Shown here: in pieces, positions 1 to 6,089 of the stretch
Layout of the letters: every line of letters starts with the position of its first letter
How positions within the stretch are numbered: position 1 is the stretch's first letter
Virus record (IMG/VR): IMGVR_UViG_3300010392_000286
Location: 1-29,253 of that record
Length of the DNA stretch: 29,253 nt
From: a virus
Strand: one strand, 5' to 3'
Program-made: the position numbers and the translations under genes
The notes under the pieces: generated by a model
The model's database searches: none
The model's input: only the letters and a program-made list of their open reading frames with translations
Told to the model about the DNA's origin: nothing

Positions 1-411
1 AATATCAGCACAGAACCCTAAATCAGTAAATGCCTTTGTTAGCGCGTCTGTGCGTACTTTCTTTACGGCTTCGTCGTCTATCTTTAGATACCCTTTGCCG
101 CCATTTGTAACGTAAGACTCTTTAATCTGAGCCGCTATTGGAAATTCTGCGCGATTCTCTTCGTAGTTATAAAAAGCCGTTGCTGTGTAATTTAGTATGC
201 ACGTCTGGTTTTCATAGTGGACACGCTGGTAATCCTCACTGCCAGCAACAACGCCCCAACCCAAACCATACATGCCAAATTGCTCGGTTATCATCATTTT
301 CTTGTACTGCGCATCTACAGCCGTTCTTTTCTGGCCTGACACGCTCGCATCTTTTGTGTATTGCGGATTGGTTTTCTCAACCTTCTTCCAAAAATCAATC
401 GGTTTGCCCAT
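1..411 (-). CDS. phage single-strand annealing protein, N-terminal part (Rad52-like/DUF1071-like)
   Basis: The minus-strand frame is open from ATG at 411 to the window edge and gives the first 137 residues, so the C-terminus is missing. A GGAGG Shine-Dalgarno lies 6-7 nt before the ATG. The fragment begins with a MGKPIDFWKKVEKTNP-like head and ends in VRTDALTKAFTDLGFCADI. That last stretch matches the 'DALTKAL..LGF.AD' signature of phage annealing proteins of the Rad52-like/DUF1071 type. Such proteins coat single-stranded DNA and anneal complementary strands during phage recombination, usually beside an exonuclease or SSB. A recombination role fits the divergent NinB-like gene at 701. The gene is transcribed leftward from the shared-motif promoter at 437-474. 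Family placement rests on the motif only; a different annealing superfamily such as Erf is possible. Confidence 0.65.
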   Translation of the reverse strand, partial: MGKPIDFWKKVEKTNPQYTKDASVSGQKRTAVDAQYKKMMITEQFGMYGLGWGVVAGSEDYQRVHYENQTCILNYTATAFYNYEENRAEFPIAAQIKESYVTNGGKGYLKIDDEAVKKVRTDALTKAFTDLGFCADI

Positions 412-436
412 TTCATTTCCTCCGTTATTTCCTACA

Positions 437-474
437 ACTCTACACTAAAAATCTCATTAAGTGGTTTGACCAGT
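437..474 (-). promoter_or_regulatory. leftward shared-motif promoter of the annealing gene
   Basis: On the minus strand, ACTGGTCAAACCACT (474-460) is followed by a 17-nt spacer and a weak -10, TAGAGT (442-437, four of six matches to TATAAT). The start codon lies 25 nt further on. The same element and spacing recur at 6026, 16385, 20212 and 22724. No good -35 hexamer is present, which suggests an activator site in its place. Confidence 0.6.
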
Positions 475-480
475 GAAGGG

Positions 481-508
481 TTGACTGTATAAAAGCGTGT
501 GACATAAT
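481..508 (+). promoter_or_regulatory. sigma70-type rightward promoter of the recombination operon
   Basis: TTGACT (481-486), 16-nt spacer, CATAAT (503-508). It lies 6 bp downstream of the shared 15-bp element at 460-474, so a protein bound there could influence both divergent promoters. The first gene starts at 540 behind a GAAAGGAAAG purine-rich Shine-Dalgarno. Confidence 0.65.
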
Positions 509-539
509 ATTAGTACATTATACATAGAAAGGAAAGAAA

Positions 540-704
540 ATGGCGTCACCAAATCACACGCAAGTAATGATTAATAAAAACGTCAATCGAATGCTTGACG
601 AAATCAGAGACAAGAGAAAAGCAGAGGGCCACTACAGCAACACAAAGGCATCTATACTGCATGAGCTAATTATGAAACAACATGCGAAGGAGTGTAAGAA
701 GTGA
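540..704 (+). CDS. small ribbon-helix-helix (Arc/MetJ-like) DNA-binding protein, putative
   Basis: This 54-residue protein has the plan of a ribbon-helix-helix dimer. A short strand (TQVMI, residues 7-11) is followed by helix 1 (about 15-30, NRMLDEIRDKRKAEG) and helix 2 (about 35-49, TKASILHELIMKQHA) with a basic tail. Arc/MetJ-type dimers insert the paired strands into the major groove of short repeated half-sites. The gene is first in the rightward operon and shares a GTGA overlap with the next gene. It lies just beside the conserved TGGT-N3-ACCA element at 460-474, which makes it a natural candidate for the factor that reads that element; this link is inference. It was called by hand because it is very short, but the promoter, the Shine-Dalgarno and the overlap all support it. 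Confidence 0.6.
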   Translation: MASPNHTQVMINKNVNRMLDEIRDKRKAEGHYSNTKASILHELIMKQHAKECKK

Positions 705-1150
705 TTCAAAAACAGACGCTAGAGCTAAATAAAGCCACCAGCGCCGAAGATGGAAAGCGCCTTTGGGAGGTTGTAAAGATGTTCTTTGCTCAATCTGATA
801 AGCCGGTAAGGGTTACGATTGAAGAAGGTGGCGAGACTCGAAAGCTAAAGCAAAACAGGCTCAACTTTCTTTGGTGTGGAGAGTTGGCGGAGCATATATT
901 CAAAACTCAAGGTAACGTGTTTAGCTCTGAGGACTTGCACGAGTATCTAGCAAGAAAGCTTTTACCTGTGCGCGTAGTTCAAGTAAACGGTGAAACTGTA
1001 ACGGTGCGCAGTGAGACTAAAAATCTCACCGTGAAAGATTTTGCCAATTACTTAAACCGCGTTGAGTTCTATGCCACTGAGCATTTAGGCGCAACACTAA
1101 CACACCCTGACGATTTATATACCCAGGCTTTAATGAGGGATGGAGAATGA
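701..1150 (+). CDS. ninB: NinB/Orf-family recombination protein
   Basis: This 149-residue protein starts at GTG, overlapping the preceding stop. The segment from 'KPVRVTIEEG' through 'KLKQNRLNFLWCGELAE' has the layout of NinB (lambda Orf): KP(I/V).VTI near residue 35, then QNR..LW/F. The C-terminal block 'LTVKDFANYLNRVEFYATEHLGATLTHPDD' matches the NinB end, 'm.v.eFael.e.i.afa.e.Gv.f.dp'. Length agrees with the family. Lambda Orf binds single-stranded DNA and SSB and acts as a recombination mediator in place of RecFOR. Its neighbours (an annealing protein leftward, an HNH-like protein next) form the usual phage recombination set. Confidence 0.75.
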   Translation: MIQKQTLELNKATSAEDGKRLWEVVKMFFAQSDKPVRVTIEEGGETRKLKQNRLNFLWCGELAEHIFKTQGNVFSSEDLHEYLARKLLPVRVVQVNGETVTVRSETKNLTVKDFANYLNRVEFYATEHLGATLTHPDDLYTQALMRDGE

Positions 1151-1536
1151 ACAGCGGAAAACTAACTAAACTGGAATCTGAATGGCGCGCAATGGTGGTT
1201 GATTTTGCATGGTCGTCTCGGTGGTTAAATGATATGTACAGTAACGACTGTATAACACCTTACTTGTTCGAGATTGACCACATAATCGGAGCAAAGGCAA
1301 AGCGCAAGATTAACGGCGAAACTGTGAAGGTAGGCGAGCTTGCAATAATGCCTCTAAGCTTTGAGTTGCATAACATTCGCTCAAACCACGAGCTAAACCG
1401 GACTTTACGCCCAGCGGCTTATCGAAAGATGTACGGGCACGAAAAACAAGTATGGCGCGACATGCTATACGCAATGGTCGATGCTGGCTACGAACTACCA
1501 TTTAATAATGATTTGATAGAAGGGGTAATGCGGTGA
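1147..1536 (+). CDS. HNH-like recombination-region protein (DUF968/NinG-like)
   Basis: 129 residues, with an ATGA overlap on the NinB-like gene. The core reads 'FEIDHIIGAKAKR', then 'VGELAIMPLSFELHN', then 'NRTLRPAAYRKMYGHEKQVW'. An acidic-His pair (DH) on a strand, a loop, then 'PLS.ELHN' is the pattern of His-Me finger/HNH-type folds in small phage proteins such as the DUF968 family found beside NinB. There is no Cys4 zinc knuckle, so it is not a classical NinG. A structure-specific nuclease role in recombination is plausible from position, but catalysis is not demonstrated. Confidence 0.5.
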   Translation: MNSGKLTKLESEWRAMVVDFAWSSRWLNDMYSNDCITPYLFEIDHIIGAKAKRKINGETVKVGELAIMPLSFELHNIRSNHELNRTLRPAAYRKMYGHEKQVWRDMLYAMVDAGYELPFNNDLIEGVMR

Positions 1537-1691
1537 AATTGACTAACGCAATGCTTTTCGCAGCGGTTAAGCAGGCTGTAAAGGAGGGCATATTACCTAA
1601 GTATGCGCCTATGAAAATTCATGAAGAACATTACGAGGCCATGGAAAGAATAATAGAGGCGGCATTAAGCAAGGAAGATGAAGAGCTATGA
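1533..1691 (+). CDS. small hypothetical protein (52 aa)
   Basis: GTG start overlapping the upstream stop (GTGA) and ATGA overlap with the next ORF. The product is predicted to be helical (AVKQAVKEGILPKY and AMERIIEAALSKEDEE). No family was recognised. Support comes from the tight overlaps on both sides and the acidic helical composition typical of small phage proteins. Confidence 0.55.
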   Translation: MKLTNAMLFAAVKQAVKEGILPKYAPMKIHEEHYEAMERIIEAALSKEDEEL

Positions 1692-1879
1692 AAAAAGAAA
1701 CATTCACAAACTGCTCATCGCTAGAGCCTCGCGCACGCATGGCCCTAGACGAGCACCTTAAAGAAAACCCAAACGGAGCGCCGCTATACGGTGGTAAATC
1801 CAAACCTAAACAGTATTACGGCCTACACCGGATACGTGAAACAGCTACAACGGTTTTTATTGATAAGATTGGAGGGTGA
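1688..1879 (+). CDS. small hypothetical protein (63 aa)
   Basis: ATG overlaps the preceding TGA and the stop lies 1 nt before the next start, so it sits in the operon without gaps. The product is basic (KSKPKQYYGLHRIRET). It has no recognisable domain. Confidence 0.5.
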   Translation: MKKETFTNCSSLEPRARMALDEHLKENPNGAPLYGGKSKPKQYYGLHRIRETATTVFIDKIGG

Positions 1880-1880
1880 T

Positions 1881-2087
1881 ATGTTAGAAGTAATTGGGTT
1901 GATTGTTTGGACATTGTTTGCTTCATGGTTAACGGCTTTCTCAGTATTAGGGTATCTCGGGACGAAGATGTTTGGAGGCTATATTGGCAAGTCTGACGGC
2001 GCTGCATTGGCGTTAATATTCGCATTTGCTGTGGCTAATTGGTACTGGATTTTTACAAAAACAAACATAAGCATAACTATCAACTAA
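1881..2087 (+). CDS. small inner-membrane protein (68 aa, two TM segments)
   Basis: The start is set at ATG 1881 because GGAGGGTGAT lies directly in front of it; the longer open frame from 1791 overlaps the previous gene. Two hydrophobic stretches (about 4-27, IGLIVWTLFASWLTAFSVLGYLG split around a Trp/Thr patch, and about 41-57, ALALIFAFAVANWYWIF) predict a hairpin membrane protein. It is the last gene of the recombination operon. Function unknown; small phage membrane proteins of this kind can alter host envelope traits or exclude other phages, but nothing here shows it. Confidence 0.55.
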   Translation: MLEVIGLIVWTLFASWLTAFSVLGYLGTKMFGGYIGKSDGAALALIFAFAVANWYWIFTKTNISITIN

Positions 2088-2100
2088 AACAAAACCCCGC

Positions 2101-2128
2101 TTGACCTGAAATCATAGCGGGGTATAAT
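2101..2128 (+). promoter_or_regulatory. sigma70-type promoter of the replication module
   Basis: TTGACC (2101-2106), 16-nt spacer, perfect TATAAT (2123-2128). The promoter is built into an inverted repeat: CCCCGCT (2095-2101) and AGCGGGG (2116-2122) flank it. The repeat may be an operator or the 3' hairpin of the upstream operon. It lies 14 nt after the end of the membrane gene and precedes a leader of about 190 nt. Confidence 0.7.
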
Positions 2129-2134
2129 TTAACT

Positions 2135-2285
2135 ACGCGGCTTATCTTTGCTGATGGATTGATCCCCAGTTGACGCATTGAGACAGGCCACCACCCTGAA
2201 TCCTTCCTAATTCTTGGCTTGCCGCTACTTCTCTTGATGGGCTGAGATACAAGGGCGGCATTATCAAATCACATAATGCCTTTTT
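2135..2285 (+). ncRNA. structured leader or small RNA ahead of the replication genes
   Basis: From the expected start of the 2101 promoter to the T-run at 2281-2285 there is about 150 nt with no convincing ORF. It holds complementary blocks TGCCGC (2220-2225) with GCGGCA (2255-2260), and inside them CTTG (2233-2236) with CAAG (2250-2253). The 3' block overlaps the 5' arm of the terminator-like hairpin (2257-2264), so the two folds exclude each other, as in an attenuator. The alternative is a free-standing phage small RNA ended by that hairpin. No known riboswitch family was recognised. Confidence 0.45.
2257..2285 (+). terminator. intrinsic terminator or attenuator before the initiator gene
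   Basis: GGCATTAT (2257-2264), 8-nt loop, ATAATGCC (2273-2280): a perfect 8-bp stem followed directly by TTTTT (2281-2285). The stem has three G-C pairs, so it is moderate. It lies 38 nt before the initiator start codon and therefore within the transcript of that gene. Confidence 0.6.
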
Positions 2286-2322
2286 GAATCCGGTTAAGTC
2301 CGGCCAATATAGGTGTATCTAT

Positions 2323-2985
2323 ATGAGCGCTAAATATACGTATCGAGCAATCGAATACAATCCTGGTAATCCAATTAAAAAACTTATTCTTATCGTAATG
2401 GCTGACATAGCCGACGACCAAGGATGCTGCTTCCCTAGCAACAAAACAATAGCTGAACGCTGCGGAGCCTCTACAAGCACGGTAAAGTCTCACATAAAAG
2501 AATTATCCGAGGCAGGGATAATAGTTAAGCAGGAGCGATACAAAGAAGGCTCGCAAACATCAAACATGTTTAAGCTGTGCCTGCCAATGACAGATTGGGA
2601 ATGCAGAGACACCCCAGCCGAGAACCGGCTACCCCCCAGCCAGATTCTGACCACCCCCCAGCCAGAATCTGACCACGAATCTACTCAATTAACCTACTCA
2701 ATTAAAAAGACTACTGAGTCAGTCGTCAGTCTGTACCATGATATTTTGCCAGAAATGCCGAGAGTAGAAAAAATTACCAGTAAGAGAGAGAAGTCAATCA
2801 TGGCTAGACATAAGGGTGACTTTAATTCTGACATTGAAAACTGGAGGGGTTACTTTGAGTACATTAGAGATAACTGTAAGTGGGTAATGGGGAAGCGTGA
2901 GGGCAAGAAGCAAAACAGCATTGACTTGCTAATCAGAGAAGAAACAGTCGTATCAGTCATGGAGGGTCAATTTAATGACCGATAA
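2323..2985 (+). CDS. O-like phage replication initiator with winged helix and internal origin
   Basis: ATG 2323 is chosen because AGGTG lies 7 nt upstream; an in-frame TTG at 2284 lies beside the terminator. This gives 220 residues. Residues about 15-75 read 'IKKLILIVMADIADDQG.CFPSNKTIAERCGASTSTVKSHIKELSEAGII', the winged helix-turn-helix at the front of lambda-O-type initiators ('cyPS..tiA..cg.s..TV...i..L...G.i'). A Pro/Gln-rich linker (PPSQ, TTPQPES) is encoded by the iterons at 2632-2675. The C-terminal part (about 140-220) presumably contacts the helicase. The stop overlaps the helicase gene by 11 nt. Role: binds the origin inside its own gene and recruits the DnaB-like helicase. Confidence 0.75.
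   Translation: MSAKYTYRAIEYNPGNPIKKLILIVMADIADDQGCCFPSNKTIAERCGASTSTVKSHIKELSEAGIIVKQERYKEGSQTSNMFKLCLPMTDWECRDTPAENRLPPSQILTTPQPESDHESTQLTYSIKKTTESVVSLYHDILPEMPRVEKITSKREKSIMARHKGDFNSDIENWRGYFEYIRDNCKWVMGKREGKKQNSIDLLIREETVVSVMEGQFNDR
2612..2705 (+). other. putative phage replication origin (iterons plus AT-rich 13-mers)
   Basis: Two contiguous 22-bp direct repeats, CCCCCCAGCCAGATTCTGAC+CA (2632-2653) and its copy at 2654-2675, differ at one base. That base is the centre of the palindrome CAGA(T/A)TCTG. A degenerate copy precedes them (2612-2631). Two AT-rich 13-bp direct repeats beginning CTACTCAATTAA follow at 2681-2693 and 2694-2706. Iterons with internal dyads next to an AT-rich stretch, inside the O-type initiator gene, are the lambda-type origin layout. 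Confidence 0.65.
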
Positions 2986-4345
2986 CATTCCACCATTCAG
3001 TGAAGAGGCAGAGAAAGCCGTATTAGGTATCGCGCTATTCTCTGATAACTACGAAACCAAAGAGCTATTCGACATTCTGCGCTACGACATGTTTTATTTC
3101 TCCGCTCATCAGGTGATATTCAAAACAATGTCAGAAATGCGAGACAGGGATTTAATCAGCGTTACTGAAAAGCTAACCGATGACGGCTTGATTGATGATG
3201 CTGGCGGGTTCACATACGTCGCCGACCTGGGCAAGGGGCACTTTCTTAAATCTCAGCTAATGAAGTATGCAGAGATTATCCAAGACAAGTATTACAAGCG
3301 CTCACTGATCGGAATTATGAACACTGGCGTAGAGTCTGTTTATCAAGGTGTTGAAAGTCACTCAGTGATAGACAGCGTTAAAGGTCAAATTCAAGCCATC
3401 GATATGGGTAGCGCCTATGAGCCTGTAAATATCTCAACGCTCGCCGCTGGATTCATGGATAGAATGGAAGCCAAAACCAAAGGCGATGAATCAGCAATTG
3501 GGATAAAAACCGGCATCAAACCGCTTGATGATGTGATAGGTGGTATCGGATCAGATTGGCTTTTCGTTATAGCTGGCCGTCCTTCTATGGGCAAAACCAA
3601 AATTGCCCAGATGATTACAAACAACATTGCCCGCAAAAAGTCTGCGATGTTTTTCAGTATGGAAATGTCAGACGAAGAAACGTTTGACCGCGTTATTGGT
3701 ATAGGTGCGGGCGTAAAGCCTCTGAATATGAGATTGGGAGCGCTTACAGATTACGAGTGGCAAAGGGTAAGCGAAGTACTCAGAAGCATTGATGAAAATG
3801 AATTCAGGATGTTTCTTGATGTCGATTCGTCTCTATGCGCCGCGCAAATACGTGCAAGGGTTAAGGCTGCAAAAAGAAAGAATCCAGACTTGGCGGCATT
3901 CGTTGTCGATTACGTGGAGTTGATGACGCTTGAGAAAGGTGAGCGTTACGATTTGATGATAGCGCTAACCGTGAAGAAGTTGAAAGAGATTGCACGAGAC
4001 CTGAAAGTGCCATGCATCCTACTTGCACAGGCTAACCGTGGCGCAGACGAAAAGAACAGGCCGTCAATGTCAAATCTCTACGGCTCATCCGCTCCAGAGA
4101 AGTACGCTGACTACATCATGTTTGTTCACAGGGATGACGTAGCAAACCCTGAATCTGTCTACAAAGGTATAACTATGCTTATCTCTGCGAAATCCAGACA
4201 CACGGATATCGCCAGAGATATATACATGAAGCAGAAGCCGGACGAAAACGGCGGCGGCGTTTATTACCTTGACGACTCTGAGCTTGGATTACTGGAGCAT
4301 CAAAACGAGCTTAAAAACGAACCTAAAAGGTATAAGGTCCGATGA
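2975..4345 (+). CDS. dnaB: DnaB-like replicative helicase
   Basis: 456 residues, close to the usual DnaB length. The N-terminal helical domain opens with 'PPFSEEAEKAVLGIALF' (DnaB: 'P.s.eAE.avLG.ll'). The RecA-like domain has the Walker A 'AGRPSMGKT' at about residues 200-208, 'FFSMEMSDEE' just after it, Walker B 'FVVDYVELM' at about 308-316, and the 'ILLAQANRG' motif with conserved Gln near 350, followed by the DnaB-typical 'SGSS'-like region (YGSSAPEKYADYIMFVHRDD). It unwinds the fork as a hexamer. It overlaps the initiator gene, so the two are translated together, and no separate loader gene is visible. Confidence 0.9.
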   Translation: MTDNIPPFSEEAEKAVLGIALFSDNYETKELFDILRYDMFYFSAHQVIFKTMSEMRDRDLISVTEKLTDDGLIDDAGGFTYVADLGKGHFLKSQLMKYAEIIQDKYYKRSLIGIMNTGVESVYQGVESHSVIDSVKGQIQAIDMGSAYEPVNISTLAAGFMDRMEAKTKGDESAIGIKTGIKPLDDVIGGIGSDWLFVIAGRPSMGKTKIAQMITNNIARKKSAMFFSMEMSDEETFDRVIGIGAGVKPLNMRLGALTDYEWQRVSEVLRSIDENEFRMFLDVDSSLCAAQIRARVKAAKRKNPDLAAFVVDYVELMTLEKGERYDLMIALTVKKLKEIARDLKVPCILLAQANRGADEKNRPSMSNLYGSSAPEKYADYIMFVHRDDVANPESVYKGITMLISAKSRHTDIARDIYMKQKPDENGGGVYYLDDSELGLLEHQNELKNEPKRYKVR

Positions 4346-4503
4346 AACCCTACCAAATCAAACTAACCTACAAAGGCAATCAATACCAATTCGCCATGCT
4401 ATCCAACGCCGACGACATCGAGCAGAGTTTGCGGGAACTGTTTCCTGGGTGTGAGTGTGAGGTGGTAGGACCAGATGATAAATATGAAAATAATCACAAA
4501 TAA
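4342..4503 (+). CDS. small hypothetical protein (53 aa)
   Basis: ATGA overlap with the helicase stop. Sequence MKPYQIKLTYKGNQYQFAML then SNADDIEQSLRELFPGCE: two beta strands and a helix, with Cys39 and Cys41 of a CEC triplet. Similar short 'y.v.l.y.g..y......sa.dai......fp.....' proteins are common downstream of phage replication genes. Function unknown. Confidence 0.6.
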   Translation: MKPYQIKLTYKGNQYQFAMLSNADDIEQSLRELFPGCECEVVGPDDKYENNHK

Positions 4504-4506
4504 GTG

Positions 4507-4534
4507 TTGACAGTAGTCACAGATTTGCTATTAT
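4507..4534 (+). promoter_or_regulatory. strong sigma70-type middle promoter
   Basis: Consensus TTGACA (4507-4512), 16-nt spacer, TATTAT (4529-4534). The expected start is near 4541, about 25 nt before the next gene. It needs no activator by sequence and should be among the strongest promoters in the window. Confidence 0.75.
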
Positions 4535-4565
4535 ATATACATCAACAACGAGGAAGGACAACGAA

Positions 4566-4808
4566 ATGAAAACATTAACAACAAGCCAAATCACAGCAAA
4601 GCAAGTTAAACAAGAATCAGTAAAAGTAGACCTAGCGGTGGTAACAACAAACAAGCGTGGCGAAGTATTCTCGGCAAGTCACATGATTGTTGCAAAAGAT
4701 TTGAATGGTTACAGAGTTGGTTACATTGGCCGCGAAACTGGAAAGGTTGAGAAAGTTGGAAAATTCCCAAACATCGCAGAAGTAAAACGAGCAGTAGCAG
4801 CGGCCTAA
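4566..4808 (+). CDS. hypothetical protein (80 aa)
   Basis: First gene behind the strong 4507 promoter, with GAGGAAGGAC as Shine-Dalgarno. N-terminal half Thr/Lys/Gln rich (TTSQITAKQVKQESVKVDLAVV), then probable beta strands (GYRVGYIGRETGKVEKVG) and a C-terminal helix ending in AAA. High expression is expected from the promoter, fitting a stoichiometric host-takeover or DNA-binding protein. No family recognised. Confidence 0.65.
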   Translation: MKTLTTSQITAKQVKQESVKVDLAVVTTNKRGEVFSASHMIVAKDLNGYRVGYIGRETGKVEKVGKFPNIAEVKRAVAAA

Positions 4809-4828
4809 TGGCCGCAATGGAGGGAATA

Positions 4829-5056
4829 ATGAATTTTATGGAATTAACAGAGGCGTCTAGATTCTATTCTATAGATGTGCACGAAATGAAAAAAGTCGCC
4901 ATGTATTTTTTAGGTGATGACTTAGCTTCTTCATACGATAAAGCCATGGCCTCCTTCTCTGAAAGACTTATCAAGGAAGAAAGGGGTAGCGAATCTGAGC
5001 TTGAGTGTATTGCATTAATGAAGCGGGCAAATCAAATTTTCAGGGGAGGTAAATGA
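4829..5056 (+). CDS. hypothetical protein (75 aa)
   Basis: Start placed at ATG 4829 because GGAGGG ends 4 nt before it; the frame is also open from ATG 4808. Helical, acidic product (MNFMELTEASRFYSIDVHEM onward) with no recognised domain. ATGA overlap with the next gene. Confidence 0.6.
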   Translation: MNFMELTEASRFYSIDVHEMKKVAMYFLGDDLASSYDKAMASFSERLIKEERGSESELECIALMKRANQIFRGGK

Positions 5057-5268
5057 TTAATTTAAAGCGGCACTTATCAAAATACAAAAGTTTGTACGAA
5101 GCCAGCAAGGCAACAGGCATTCACGCTCAGCAGTTGGCTAGATGGATTAAAGCAGGCGCATTAATCGACAAAGACGGCCAGGTGTGGATTAAGTCAAAGG
5201 GGCGATTGCCTGTAAACGGCGAGCAGGTTCTATCTGTTCGGTTAGAGAAAATGGAGGAAGGGAAATGA
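5053..5268 (+). CDS. small helix-turn-helix protein
   Basis: 71 residues. 'SLYEASKATGIHAQQLARWIKAGALIDKDGQVWI' (about 13-46) has the helix-turn-helix plan: helix, TGI turn, then recognition helix 'AQQLARWIKAG', followed by a short wing ('GQVWIKSKGR'). Small proteins of this kind are common in phage middle regions as Cro-like or regulatory proteins. It overlaps both neighbours by ATGA, with GGAGG upstream. Its target is unknown; it is a second candidate reader of the shared promoter element. Confidence 0.55.
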   Translation: MINLKRHLSKYKSLYEASKATGIHAQQLARWIKAGALIDKDGQVWIKSKGRLPVNGEQVLSVRLEKMEEGK

Positions 5269-5798
5269 AACGGCCACACGGATTCGAAACGGCTATTGAG
5301 TTAGCAAACTACGATGATGGTTTTGCGAATATTTCTATCTCGAAGGAGCTTATCCTTGAGCTTGATAATTATATTTGCCAGCTTGAGGTAAAGTGTGACG
5401 CCACACAACCACGCAAGACGGTGAGTGATGCGGTTGATTATTATGATGGTTTTTGGCCTCATGAGATACGCAATGTATTAAGTTGGTGTAGCAAAGAAAG
5501 GTTATGGTTTTTTGGAATGCCAATTAACGGGCAATACAAAGTCTGCACACGCGAAGAATTCGAAGCAGACGTAGAGCGGAGGAAGGGTGAAGAGTGGACG
5601 CATGTAGACCTAGAAGGGGATAAATGCAAAGTGATTCACACGCACGATGATTACGTATGGGTCCAATATGATTCAGGCAAGCATTCCGTGTATAAAAGCA
5701 AATTTATATCTAAACGCAAACCATCAATCAGCAAGGCTGAGGCGTGGAGCAAGTTAGTGAAAAAAAATAGAGGGCCCAGAAGAAAAGTCTGTGTTTAG
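5265..5798 (+). CDS. hypothetical protein (177 aa)
   Basis: ATGA overlap with the HTH gene and GGAGG...GGGAA upstream. The middle is Trp/Tyr rich (YYDGFWPHEIRNVLSWCSKE). The second half contains 'WTHVDLEGDKCKVIHTHDDYVWVQYDSGKHSVYKSKF', which looks like a small SH3/Tudor-type beta barrel ('g..v.v....d.v.v.y..G.......') of the kind often appended to phage proteins of unknown role. The C-terminus is strongly basic (KKNRGPRRK). No enzyme motif seen. Confidence 0.65.
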   Translation: MKRPHGFETAIELANYDDGFANISISKELILELDNYICQLEVKCDATQPRKTVSDAVDYYDGFWPHEIRNVLSWCSKERLWFFGMPINGQYKVCTREEFEADVERRKGEEWTHVDLEGDKCKVIHTHDDYVWVQYDSGKHSVYKSKFISKRKPSISKAEAWSKLVKKNRGPRRKVCV

Positions 5799-5837
5799 TG
5801 CATTTTATGACCTTTTAGAACAGTTTGAGGTGAAGTG

Positions 5838-6026
5838 ATGAAAGTAAGAATAACAGCAACAGAAATAATCAGGTATTCGAAAGTTGTCGATATGACAGAG
5901 GATGAATTCGACGAGTTTCAAAATGACCTAGAAGACTTTGGTGCAGATATTGTTGGAGACATGATGAGTAAAGGCGATATTCAAGACGGCGAATGGGAAG
6001 ATGTCGAAGCTTGGCGCGACGACTAA
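5838..6026 (+). CDS. small acidic hypothetical protein (62 aa)
   Basis: ATG 5838 is 7 nt after GAGG; the overlapping GTG at 5835 is too close. Very acidic (MTEDEFDEFQNDLEDF, DGEWEDVEAWRDD). Small acidic phage proteins are sometimes DNA mimics or inhibitors of host enzymes, but there is no direct evidence here. Its stop codon overlaps the first base of the shared-motif promoter at 6026. Confidence 0.6.
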   Translation: MKVRITATEIIRYSKVVDMTEDEFDEFQNDLEDFGADIVGDMMSKGDIQDGEWEDVEAWRDD

Positions 6027-6063
6027 CTGGTCAAACCACAAAACAAAATTAACCCGTTATAAT
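6026..6063 (+). promoter_or_regulatory. rightward shared-motif promoter
   Basis: ACTGGTCAAACCACA (6026-6040), 17-nt spacer, perfect TATAAT (6058-6063). The start codon follows 26 nt later. The hexamer at the -35 position is ACCACA, only three matches to TTGACA. This is the only clear rightward copy of the element; the others drive leftward genes. Confidence 0.7.
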
Positions 6064-6089
6064 GGGTGAAACTAATGGAGGGAATGAAG

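Noticed and set aside
138-476. Plus-strand ORF of 112 codons at the left end
   Set aside because: It is the antisense shadow of the annealing-protein gene and has an atypical composition; the minus frame has a ribosome site and a family motif.
1791-2087. Longer reading of the small membrane gene from 1791
   Set aside because: It overlaps the previous gene by 89 nt and lacks a ribosome site, while ATG 1881 has GGAGGG at proper distance.
2231-2253. GGGCTGAGATAC in the replication leader, similar to part of a thiamine-pyrophosphate riboswitch
   Set aside because: The other conserved blocks of that riboswitch are absent and the order of elements does not fit.
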